Below, one piece after another: positions 8,973 to 20,200 of a DNA stretch of 40,945 bases. Each line of letters begins with the position of its first letter. The first letter of the stretch is position 1. The notes under the pieces were generated by a model. That model worked only from the letters and a program-made list of their open reading frames with translations, searched no databases and was not told the origin of the DNA. The translations under genes were made by a program, and so were the position numbers. The stretch comes from Nematocida ironsii (Eukaryota > Microsporidia): assembly GCA_001642415.1 (NCBI GenBank), contig LTDK01000090.1, positions 1 to 40,945 of the forward strand. The letters run 5' to 3'.

Positions 8973-9617
8973 TTAGTTCGTTTTCTGTATTTTCTTTCTT
9001 TCTTTTTTCTCTCCTTCTTTCATAACAGACACTTTTCCAAAAGATTCGTAGCGCAGAAGGCTTTGGTTAAGACTTTCTATGCGATCCTGGTATACATGGG
9101 CTTGACACTGCTGGAGTTCTGCCGAGTCTTTTTTTTGTTGGTCCTCTGGAGACTGCAGTATTTCTTTTATCCGAGCCAGTATGCTTTCTCTGATATAGAA
9201 TATGAAGATTGTGAGCATTTCTCCATCTGGAAGGGAATGTGATTGAAATAGATCAGCTGCATATATTTCTGGCTCGTTTTTTATTGGTAATTTAAAGCAG
9301 ACTTTGTCTTGGATGTGTAAATAATTGGGTATCTTAAAGTCTACAGATATGCTTATTCCTGGAGCATTTGGTAGTTTTGAGAATCTCTCTATTTCTGTCG
9401 AGTACTTCTTAATTTGTGCAAGCAGGTCTTCATAGACCCGAATTGCCGAGACATTTGGCTTTGAATTAGAGCTACTGTCTTTTTCCAGCCCGGGAAGAAA
9501 TGGAAAGACAGAGGTGATAAAGTACTCGGGAGTGTATTTTTTGCCGTGTATAAAGAATAGCTCACTTGCATGCGGCGTACATTCATTAGCTCTTGCTCTT
9601 ACAGGAAGTAATTCCAT
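8973..9617 (-). CDS. Hypothetical protein, unrecognised
   Basis: I do not recognise this 214-residue protein. It looks mixed alpha/beta in its first 130 residues (alternating hydrophobic stretches such as GISISVDFKIPNYLHIQDKV). A long charged helical part follows from about 140 to the end, and the C-terminus is strongly Lys-rich. There is no signal peptide, membrane segment or catalytic motif. It reads as a soluble, possibly complex-forming protein. It converges with HRD1 and is divergent from the PUF gene with a 78-bp spacer. The overlapping plus-strand frame at 8940-9242 is hydrophobic because of the antisense Lys codons and is not credible. Confidence 0.7.
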   Translation of the reverse strand: MELLPVRARANECTPHASELFFIHGKKYTPEYFITSVFPFLPGLEKDSSSNSKPNVSAIRVYEDLLAQIKKYSTEIERFSKLPNAPGISISVDFKIPNYLHIQDKVCFKLPIKNEPEIYAADLFQSHSLPDGEMLTIFIFYIRESILARIKEILQSPEDQQKKDSAELQQCQAHVYQDRIESLNQSLLRYESFGKVSVMKEGEKKERKKIQKTN

Positions 9618-9695
9618 GGATGCAAAGAAAATAATATTGAAGACTCTTTAGTGATCAGCATGTAAATAGACGGGTCTATTTGTATATTTAAACCA

Positions 9696-10970
9696 ATGCA
9701 AGATAGGGAGAGTATAATGAGCTGGACAGATGAATATGCTTCTCAACATATGGAAAGTCTGAAAATAAAGCCAATCAATAACTTACCCCTTATGGAGAGT
9801 TTAGTTGAGATAAAAAAGAACAAAGTCCCCATCAAAGAACGTGTGGGACCAATATGTCAGCCAACCCGGATAGTATGTATTATATACAGATCGATTAAAG
9901 AAGAACAGGCCAAGTGTTTTAGGCTTTGCTTTTTATGTGATGGAAATAATTTATGTGGTATGTGCAGATGTACGCCCGAATGTTATGAAGATAAAGAAGA
10001 AATAGCAGATGAAGTTTCTTTTGTCAACGCAAGAAAGGAAAAAGAGCACGAAGGCTGTTTGCTAAGAGAAGAAGGATTTTTAGGTCAGATACCATCTGAT
10101 GAGTCTTCTTCGTCTCCTTACATTATGTGCAGGAAGTGCTCGCATATGAAAGAGTGGCCTATTATTTCTGTTGAAGAGAAAATGTGTGTTGTTAAATTTG
10201 TTTCGGTTAGAACTGCCCTGCTTTTTTATCAATCACATAAATCTGTGTTTCTTCTATCATTTGGTGTAGACATGCGGGCGCCTTTCAGGATTTCTATTCC
10301 AGAGAAAAATATACAGCTGCAGGTGCTTGAGAGAGCCTTTTCAATTAAAAAAATGGAAATCACCGAAACTGTTTTTGACTGCGGAAGTGAGCAGACACCA
10401 AGAGAAACAAGAATAAAAACAGGAATCATTTCTGTAAATGAACAGGAAAAGTCACAGGAATTTATTTCGATGGCAAGTGGACGGCACTCGAATGTTGTTC
10501 TACAGGGAAGAATTCGCGGCATGACACAGGAAAGTCTTTTGTCTTGCATTTCGGCGCTTACTTCCCCAGAGTTCATCTATCTTGCTAAACACAAGTATGG
10601 TACATATGTTATTCAGCTGGTGGTTAGCATGGTAAAGAATCCGTCTTTGATAGAAGAGGTAAAGAAGCATATCTTTCCATACTCTTCGGGGCTTCTACAG
10701 CACGAGATAGGAAATTATGTGGTGCAACGGATTATTTCATATGATGCAAGGTTTGTATTTGACTGTTTTATGAAAGACTTTAAGAGAATTGTTAGCAGCA
10801 AAATAGGATCACGTGCCTTTAAAAGCTGTATCAAATCATTCCATTTATACAGAAAGGAAATAATACAAATCTTATCAAGTGAGTTCCTTGAGTCTCTTCC
10901 ATTTGAAGAGCAGAAGGTAATTCGTGTAGCGCTCAAAGAAGTCTTGTTTTTAAACAGCAAGACCAGCTAA
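9696..10970 (+). CDS. PUF-repeat RNA-binding protein with N-terminal Cys cluster (Jsn1/Puf2-like)
   Basis: The protein has 424 residues. The C-terminal third contains Pumilio-type helical repeats at about 292-325 (LAKHKYGTYVIQLVVS), 328-360 (LLQHEIGNYVVQRIIS) and 363-395 (IVSSKIGSRAFKSCIK), which in PUF proteins each read one RNA base. Only about three to four are recognisable, fewer than the usual eight and nearer to the short arrays of yeast Jsn1/Puf2. Residues 55-60 and 163-172 (MCVVKFVSVR) resemble RNP2 and RNP1 strands of an RRM, as in Jsn1. Between them sits a cysteine cluster (C74, C78, C81, C87, C90, C92, C96, then C145, C148) that could bind zinc and is unusual. An alternative start is the ATG seven codons in. 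Confidence 0.8.
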   Translation: MQDRESIMSWTDEYASQHMESLKIKPINNLPLMESLVEIKKNKVPIKERVGPICQPTRIVCIIYRSIKEEQAKCFRLCFLCDGNNLCGMCRCTPECYEDKEEIADEVSFVNARKEKEHEGCLLREEGFLGQIPSDESSSSPYIMCRKCSHMKEWPIISVEEKMCVVKFVSVRTALLFYQSHKSVFLLSFGVDMRAPFRISIPEKNIQLQVLERAFSIKKMEITETVFDCGSEQTPRETRIKTGIISVNEQEKSQEFISMASGRHSNVVLQGRIRGMTQESLLSCISALTSPEFIYLAKHKYGTYVIQLVVSMVKNPSLIEEVKKHIFPYSSGLLQHEIGNYVVQRIISYDARFVFDCFMKDFKRIVSSKIGSRAFKSCIKSFHLYRKEIIQILSSEFLESLPFEEQKVIRVALKEVLFLNSKTS

Positions 10971-11208
10971 ATAATTCTTTAAATAAAAGTGTACAATAAG
11001 AAAAATAAATGAAGACTTAAAAATGTAAGGCGTAAATAATATTTATTTTTAATAAATTACGACTAGTTCACATAAAATAAATATAAATTTATACAAGCAG
11101 ATTTATACAGAAATTAATTAGATCTAGCTATAATTTCAGTTACTAAATATACTGCAATGCATGCTGCGGTGTTAAAACAAGAAACAATGAATTTAAACCG
11201 TTTATTAT

Positions 11209-14200
11209 TTAGTTATCTGCTCTTCTTGCAAGTCTAAGAATGTTCTTTAACTCTCTGCAGAACACGACCTCAAGTAAATTGTCTTCATCTACTATGCAGT
11301 ATGGTATAGCAAGTGTATCTAAATATTTTCCAATAACCACTTCACCCACTACGGCTTTGACTGTTCGCATTTCCTTAATAATATCACCATTACCTACAAG
11401 TAGCAACAGAGTATTAGAAAGTACACCGGTGGAAACTGAGCTATCATAAAACAGACCGTCACTTATGATTATGTTATATCCGTGCTTGTACTCATCGTTA
11501 AACACCCAGGAAATTCTTGTTTCTTTATCATTAAAAGTAAGTCCTTCAATTAGTCTGCGCATGTCCTTGTGCGAGTGCACGGTGCAGCTGAAAGTGTGCA
11601 GTTCAAATGGCACATTCAGTAGGTCTAAAGAGTTTGTTATGCTTGTAAGACTTTTTACGAGTGCATCCACTATGCTCGAGTTCTTTATACTTCCACTGTT
11701 ATCCACAAATATTCTGATGAGATATTCTCTGCCTTGATTTTTGCTCTTTCTCATCCAGATCCGGTTCTTCTGCCCATCGCTTGCTATGTAAGATATGATC
11801 CTCTTCATGTTCAGTCTTCTTCCGCTGATGTAGTCGCCTTCATACGCAGACTTTTCATTCTCTTCAAGAACCACACTTAGCTGCTTTGTTAGCTCTGGGT
11901 TGGTAATGTGCTTTATTTTTTCGTAGTATGCAATTGGGTCAATGGATTTTTTGGCAGGCCTTTCAAATGGTGCTTTTTCTGGAGCCTCTGTTTCTGCCGT
12001 CTCTTTGTACTCTCCAGTATAAAGCGCTTCTTCTACATCCTCTGCGTTTTCGTTTATTTCATCGCCTTTATCAACTGCAACTTCTCTTTCTGCACCTTCT
12101 CCTTCCTCATTGCCAACCATTTCATCAATGTTTTCCTGGTCATTGAACAGCTGTTCTGGGTTGACTTCTACTTCTGCTATGTCGTACTGCTTTACGTTAT
12201 TTTCATACTCTTCGCTTTCATACTTTTCAATAGATACTTCCTCCTCGCTACTTTCTTCATCTTCTGTCTCAAGGGCAATGCCTTCAAGAGACTCCTCTTC
12301 AAGCGAGCAGTTGTCTTCCACCTCCTCCAGGTCATCCTTATTAAACTCGCCGCCTTCTTCATCACACATTTCCATGTCTTGTATGTTCAGCTCTTCTGGC
12401 TCCTCTGGATTTTCTGGGTTGTCTTCAACATCGATTTCCTTTACATCCTCATCCTTTCCTTCGCCACTTTCACTTTCTTCTGCGGTTTCTTCCTCTTCTC
12501 CTTCACCGTTGCCTTCATCTTCATCCTCGGCTTCCTCCGGGGCATTTGTGTCTTTCTTGTTCTTCTGGTTAAACTCTTCTTCATTATCGGAAACAGAGCC
12601 ATTGTCCACTTCAATATCAGACTTGTCCTCAGCACCCGCAGTCTTCTGGACTTCTCCTGCATTCTCACAGTCAACTCCGTCCTCTTCTTCAATCTCTTCA
12701 CTCTGCATGTCTTTTTCTCCCTTGTAGTCATCACCCACTTCTTCCTCTTTCTTCAGCTTCTCTGAGATATTCTTTTCTCCATCTCCCAGGCGCATGCCCG
12801 CGTCTTCTAGCTCATCAATCAGGCCATCTAGCCCATCTTCCTCATCATCTCCACAGAACCCAAATGTCATTAGCTCAAAGAATAGGCCAAGAGAAACAAG
12901 AATGAGCCTCCGCTCTGATAAGTCTGCCTGCATGGAGTAGTTAAGTAGCTTAATAGTTGTGTCTGAAATACGTGTTGCAATCTGAAAGTGTATAGCGGGG
13001 TCCGCACGTAGCACAGCAGTGCCCACGTGAACTATCTTTGCAAGAACAATGTGCTCATCCTCTGTTCCATCAAATACATGCATGTAGAAGTCCTTTGCGC
13101 CAATAATTCCTATTCTGGAAATACCAGCAGGCATCATAACAGACAGTTTCTCAAAAAGAAGATAAAGCGCACGCAGTTTGACACTCATACTCTCCTTCTC
13201 CAGACACAGCTTTTGCCTTTCTACCTCCTTTGCCATGCACACATAGCACTCTTCGCTGCCGCAGGCACAAGTTAAAGCAACTGACCGATGGAATAGCTGC
13301 GGCTTTATTACAGAAATAATTGGTGCAAGCAGCCCTTCTAAGCTTTCCTTTATAGCCTCGGCCTTTATAAGAATTGACTTTTCTCGGATAGGAACTAGTG
13401 TGCCGTCTGTTTTCATCTTTATTGACAGTGCTGTTTCTACTTCCTTTATAAGGTTCTTCACTGCTTCTGTTGTCTTTTCTCTTTTTCGGCGCACACACTC
13501 TAGGTATGGAAGGAAATATACAAGAATATTGTTTATCTGGTACTGCCCGCCGGCGCCCACCATTTGCCGAATGATCTCAACACGCTTCTCCATGTCCCCT
13601 ACAGTAGACTGTAGCAGGAATTCTTCAATTGCATATACTATGGCAGTGCTGCTATTTTTCGTGTCCTTCCTATGCAGTGCACTGAACAGGTGAAGCAGCC
13701 ATGCGCCTTGGATCTCTGTATACCTGCCTATATTATACGACCTGTGCTCTGTATACAGCTTGTATATTGCATGCCGTGCGGTATTTAAAGGTGTGCTCAG
13801 TATGTTTATGTGAATTGCGTTTTCATTTAGCAGATCAAGCTCAGCGGCAATTTTCTGGGCAGGAGTAGCGATGTGTGCAGATTTAAGCGCCTCAATGCTT
13901 TCCATCAAGTACTCCTTCGCACCATCATCCTCCCCCCAGTCATGCTTCTTTCTTCCGGTTAGGTTCTTTGCATTTTTCACCTCCAAGTGCACCTGGTCAA
14001 TTAGCTCAACAATTCGCGGACTAATAGAGACTGTGTGGTATGCTTTCTTTTCTGATATTGAAAGATCAATCTGTGCACTGTGCAGAATGCTTGCAGCAGA
14101 AAGAATTTTGTCTGTATTAGCAGATAGATGATACTGTGACACACCACTAACAAACTCTTCTGGTAGGTCTCTGGCAAATGAATTCTCTGATAGAACAAGG

Positions 14201-17200
14201 CCACATAGTGAAAATATCTCTGACTCGTCGACTACCTCGTGTGAAAATACTCTCCAAAGAATCTGCACACATCGGGAGTGTAGTGGCGTAAGAGAAAGGA
14301 ATGACGAGTTGTTCTTTAAAAGCACTTTACATACTTTTGAAAGACCATTCTCTGCAGTGATAGTTGAGTCACATGCTTCAAGCGTGGCCAGTCCTATTTC
14401 AGAGACATTTATCACCTGTTTCTTCTGCGCAATTCTCTCTATTCCACTCTTTAGAAGGGCATATGAGAAGCACTCCCAGAGATCTGAGTACTTTTGCATG
14501 TCTCTTCTTATCAAAGAGAAAGCAAGCAGCTCTGGGTACTCTGCAGTCATTGCATCCTTTATTACACCCTGTAGATAATACGCGAATCGTTTAAAGTTTC
14601 TTTCCCTTCTTTTCTCGCGGATTTCATTTAGTCCTTTTACCACAGGAAGAGGAGGATAAACCAGGCGCACTCCGTACTTGTATAGATAGTAGTTCTTCTT
14701 TATCTGCCTAAGAGCACACTCCACACGCATTTTGCTTTGTTCCTCAATCTTCTGTATTTCAAGGAAAATAAGAGGGTCTATTCCATATTGTAGACATGCG
14801 CTGAGTAGCTCATTCAAGGCATCATATGCAGGTGGGGTGGTCTCCAAGTCTGCAATTTCTCTCTCTAGCTCGCCAGAAAGACTATCTAGAATTAGTGCTA
14901 TCTCCTGAACAATTGGCAGGTTTTTAAGCGAGTTAAATGAAGTCCTTCCCGTAGAAAAGACAGCTTCAACTAGCTTTATTCTAGCCATACGCACAGAAGC
15001 CTCTTTTCGTGATAAAATAGGCATATCCATTGCCTCAAAGTATGCGCGCAGTGCACTCTCGCCACTGTCAACTTTATTCTTAAGCAGCATTAGCCGATTA
15101 AGCACATCTAGTGGCTCGGGTGTACTCCCGGTGGTGGGTTTAGCAGTACTATCTAAAGTGTTCGTGCTGTCATGCGCAGTGCTGTCTTTGCTTCTTGCAG
15201 TTCTGCCCTTGGCAAAGGCCGCGCATATTTCATACTTCTCTTGTAGGGATTTGTGTAGCTCTGTGTTTCTGTACACTTCTCTGTACTCTGGGTCTATGCT
15301 GTGCTCTGCCAGATTCTTTATAATCAGCGGGAGAGCCTCCTCCATCTGCTCGGGCGTGCCTATATCAAGTAGCTCTTTTTCCAAACTGTTCTGTGCTAGA
15401 TCTCTCATGTAATGCAAGATGCTTTTCTCATTCAGATAATTCTTCAGACCTTCTTCTCTTTTAAGATCCTGCAAGTCATCTAGCGGCAGAAGTGCTCTCA
15501 GCCCGGTATCATGCACTGTGTTGTAGTCAAGCACCTTTCTTGCTTGTATGTGTGCGTGTAGTAGACCAGAAGAGATTCTCTTTTGCTTTGATGTACTAAG
15601 CCTCTTTGCGGTTTCTGTGCTGTTCATCTGCAGAATCTTTGCTAAGTCTACCATAGAAAGAGTTGCAGGAAGATTCACCTGGACAGATCGGTTGATCAGT
15701 GCAGGAGAAAGTTCTTTAGCACTCACAGCAAGTGTAAATATAAACCTGGTGTTCGGGTGGGTGACCACCCTTCTTATTTCACTGCCTCCTTTCTCGTGTA
15801 TCTCCAGTGACCCTCCTACTTCAAACAAACTGTTTAGCCGATCTATCACATCGTTCTTCACTAAGTTAATATTCTTTAGCAGAATAATTGACCCGGTCTC
15901 CACTGCCTGTATAAACGGAGAGTCTTCCCACAGGAAGGGCATGCTCTTCTCTTTATCCTGGGACTTCACATACTTTCCAAGAAACTCTGCTGGCTCCATG
16001 TCTTTATGGCATGAAAGTGCACAAAGTGGATTGCCAGTGATTGTGGCAAAGAACCTTGCAAGCCTCCCTTTCCCTAGAGGGCCTTTGATGATGCATGGCC
16101 AGCCGTGCACCATTCCGTTTATAAGTGCTTCCAGTGCAGGAATACTTCCATGCGTTATCACATACTCTGGGTCAAGGTCTACATTGCATGAAATGCGCGT
16201 GCTGCCTACCTGCAGTTCTGTCCCTGTTGCATAATATGCTATCTCCTCTCGGTCTAGGCCAGTTGTGCACATGGCATGGTCCAGTTTAATAGAAGGAAGA
16301 TACTCCCCAGTATAAGACATGATAGTATTGCATGGTGCCTCTGGATTAATTAGCTGCTGTGTGTATGGAATAAGATGCGGCTTTCCTGTTGCCATATGTC
16401 TGAGGCAGTCTCTTAAGTTAAGGCTATACTGCGCTCTATACTGAAGAATTCTGTTGATAAGTGCTTCTGCTGCCTCTGCGCTCTGAATCTCTGCTGGCCT
16501 TGGTGCACACCTCATGATAATTCTTAGATCGTCCTCTGTGAAGGCCTCTCTTGAAATTCGTATGAAACGGCTGAGGAATGACTTTGGAAGAAGCTTTCTT
16601 CCATCAGTCCTGGATACTTTCGGATTCATTGTTCCAAAAATAACTGTCTCTGGGTGCAGATTGACTGATCCCATTTCAGGCACAAATATTCTTCTTCTAT
16701 AGTCAAGACATCCATTCAGACCCTCCAGTACACTTTGTGTTGCCAAATTTATCTCATCAATAATGATCCAGTCTCCTCTTGTGATTGCTCGAATAAACTC
16801 ACCCTCTATGAACAAAATGCCTTTGTCTGTTGGGGTATTTCTTCCGGTCAAATCTGCCATCTCTGTCTCACTGCTTAGATTCACACGAGTCACGCGCTTT
16901 CCCATACGCCGACCTATTTCCTCAATAATCTTTGTCTTTCCAGTGCCCGGCGGACCCTCCAGAAGCAAATTAAATCTGCAAAAGAGGCCTTGCACTATTC
17001 TGTATAGAGTGCTCTGAACAGAAGGTGGGGCAAATGTGTATGTGCTGCTAGATGTGCTTGCGCTCTTCTGCAAAATAAATGGATGCACTCCAAAGGAATC
17101 TTCTGTATCAACAACTTCTCCAATGGACTTACTAGGTATCTGGCGGACCAGTTCTATTCCCATGCAGAGTATCTGTGTGATTGCCTCTGCATCTGCATTC

Positions 17201-20200
17201 TGTAGATCTATCGGGTAGTTGGATACATACCTTGCCAGTACCTCTGCCTCACGCGCACTGTCTATTGTCACTGCAGTTATTTGTAGGGCCTTATGAAGTG
17301 CTCTGTAGTACAAAGATACTCTGTCTTCATCAGCGGGCAGGCCGTACTTTCTTGTGTAGAAAAGGAAGTAGCTTACTGCTTCTGCATTGCTTGATAGCTT
17401 ATCCATGTATATTGTGGTTAGCCTAGTGGAAATACTTTTACTCATCTCTCTCTTTCCATGGTCATCTCCTGGGTTCATTGTTCCAATGATTCTAAAGTTA
17501 GGATGCGCCTTTATGTGCCGCCCAGTCTCGTGCACTCGCACTGCTCGGTCATCGAATAGCTCGTTAAGAGACTCCAGAACAGAGTCTGGAACTAGATTAA
17601 TTTCGTCAATTATCAGTGCACTTCCTTCTTGCATGGCAACCAGCAGAGGCCCGTCTTTCCATGTGAATCTTGGTGCAGTGGCATCTGGATTAGAGGATCC
17701 TTCTACAATAGTATGTCTTGGTGTCTCTACATACCCACCAACAAAGTCAGAAAGTTCTATGCCAGCGTGCATGCCAATTACCGTGCAGGGTGTCTGCATT
17801 CTGCGAGATATGTACTCTGAAAGATAGGTCTTTCCTATCCCCGGGGCACCCACCAAAAGAATGTTCTCCTGTGCTACCCACCCAGCCTCTATCTTTCTCA
17901 GTGTGCGAGTAACGCTTGGTGTAAGCAGAGGGGCAAGTGGGTCCTCTTCCATCGGAACTGAAATAGCCTCTGTGTACGCAGCTGAAGTGAATGCTTTCTT
18001 GAAGGTTTTTTCAAAGTGCGTGCATATGATGCTTTCTATCTTCTGCCGTTCCTCTGGCGCACGCAACTTTTCCGTTAGAATAAGCATTGTGTAATAAAAG
18101 AGCCTTTCTTCAGAGCGTGCCATTCTATCAATAAATGGCGCCTGCACATCCTGTGTGAATCGGCGAAGAATCTTCATGAGCTCTCTTAGTGTGATGTACT
18201 CATGGGATCGGTTGCACGTGAGAATCCGCAGATCTTCATATATATCCAGAAGGACCTTTGTGAACACTTTTCCTGCGCGCATCCCGTGCAGAACCACCTC
18301 CAGCTCTTCCCTGCTCTTTTCCTCTACATACAGCTCAATGAACCTGTTTCGGAATGCTTTGCTCAGATGCTTTCGGTTTCTGTAGTCTGCAGACTCTGCA
18401 GGATTCTGCGTAGCAAAAAGCGCAAACTCTGGGTGTGCCTTGATTACCTCCTGCGTTGCTGGGATGAACAGCTCCCTATTACTGTCCAGCAGCCTGTTCA
18501 GTGATTCAAGCACTTCTGTTGGGGCCAAGTTCAGCTCATCAAGAAGAATCCAGTGGCCCATACGAACTGCTGTTACAAGAGCGCCCTCCTTATACACAAA
18601 CTCTGCTTGATGTGCATTGCTGGTCTTGGCGCTCTCTGATGGACACCGTCGCTTGGTGTGCGGGCTAGCTTCTTCTGCATCTGCTTCACTTACACCACTC
18701 TGTGCTGCGTCGGCTACTCCAAAAGTCCCAAGATACTCTGTTATATCAGTATGCTCGTGATTGTTTATTCGAACAACCTGCTTATTCTTGGTCTGTGCGA
18801 TGTACTTTATAAGAGAAGTCTTTCCCACAGAGGTAGTACCCTCTAAAAGCACCGCAGTCCCTGTTGATATAGCAGATTCAATCTCAGATATATATGCTTG
18901 CACCTGTGGCGTGATAATGTACGACTCGGTTGACTGGTATGTCTTTGCCTCTCTTTTTCCTTCGGGGAAGATCGTCTGCAGTAGCTTTCTTCCAAGCACT
19001 TTGTGGCTTATGCACAGCTGCGTGAGGAAGTTTACTTCTATTCCCTCCACCACAGAAATATTCTTCATCTTTAAGGTTCTAATCAGATTTCGTATTCCAA
19101 AGAGCGCTGCTCGGTTGCTTCCCGTTCTTAGCCCGTGGTTTTTTGCCATCTGCTTTATTTCGGTATAAAACTTCACAATATTCTGTATCTCTTCCTGCGT
19201 GCGGTCCTTTCCGTATCCCTGTGCCACAGACAGTATATCAGCTGGGTATCTGTCAATCTCATCTATCCAGTGGTAGAGTGTTCTATCCATTTCTATGTTC
19301 TTCTTTCCATGGTCATCCCCTGGGTTCATACACTGGAATATAACTGTTCTTTTGTCAATCGGAACAACAGCACCGCCCTCCTCTATAATAGACAGCTGTC
19401 CTCTCTGGATCGCTGTGTTAATGTATCTAAGAGTTGATGCAGGCGCCAGGTTACTCTCATCTAGAAGTATCCAGTACCCGTACAGCGCAGCTCTAACTAA
19501 TGGGCCTTCCACAAATATGCATATGTTCTGCACGCCTGCCTCGCTTCTTTTGAGCAGATCAAGTGCCTTCTCCAGCCTGGATATAGCGTGCGACTTTTCA
19601 GAAGAAGGACTGGCCGTGCTCTGCGCAGCAAACTTCTGAAGCAGATCTTCTGCTGTGTCTGTGATCACGTCAATTCTTCTCTCCTCTGCAGCCTTATCAA
19701 CCTCTTGCAGGAACGCACTGTTCTTCTCTTCGTTGAAAAACAGCTCAAAATATCCCTGAATCAGGTCGTTGATGTGCAGAACAAGCTGCTCAGATGTAGC
19801 AAACTGGTAGGCCCCCAAAAGATCGGAGATATCAGTGTCTTTTGAAAGGTTCACACAAAGCATTTTCCGAGCATCCTTATACCTTGCTGTAATTAGAGTC
19901 TTTCTGCGCTCAAATATTTTCTGCACGGTGGTGGTCTTTCCAGTCCCCGTCTCACCAATGAGCAAAAACGAGTTTGTGGCAGAAAGGCCCTCTAGAATAC
20001 ACAGAATAAGGCGGACTGCAGGAACTGTCAACACATACTCTGGCTCGCTTAAAAGGCACTTAGTTGCATCGTAAGCTGCTTTTCCCCAGGCCGACTCAAC
20101 ATCCTCGCACCGAACACACATCATGTCTCTGAGCGACTCTTCTTTTGCATCCCTCTCGCATGGAGACACGCCAGATAGAAGAATATCACAGAGTATTCTA

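Noticed and set aside
8940..9242. 100-codon hydrophobic plus-strand frame
   Set aside because: It is antisense to the Lys-rich C-terminus of the orphan at 8973-9617; AAG/AAA codons read as Leu/Phe on the opposite strand.
11908..12765. Long hydrophobic and Ser-rich plus-strand frames opposite the REA1 acidic region
   Set aside because: They are antisense to GAA/GAG-rich codons, which read as Phe/Leu/Ser on the other strand. They arise from composition, not from a gene.
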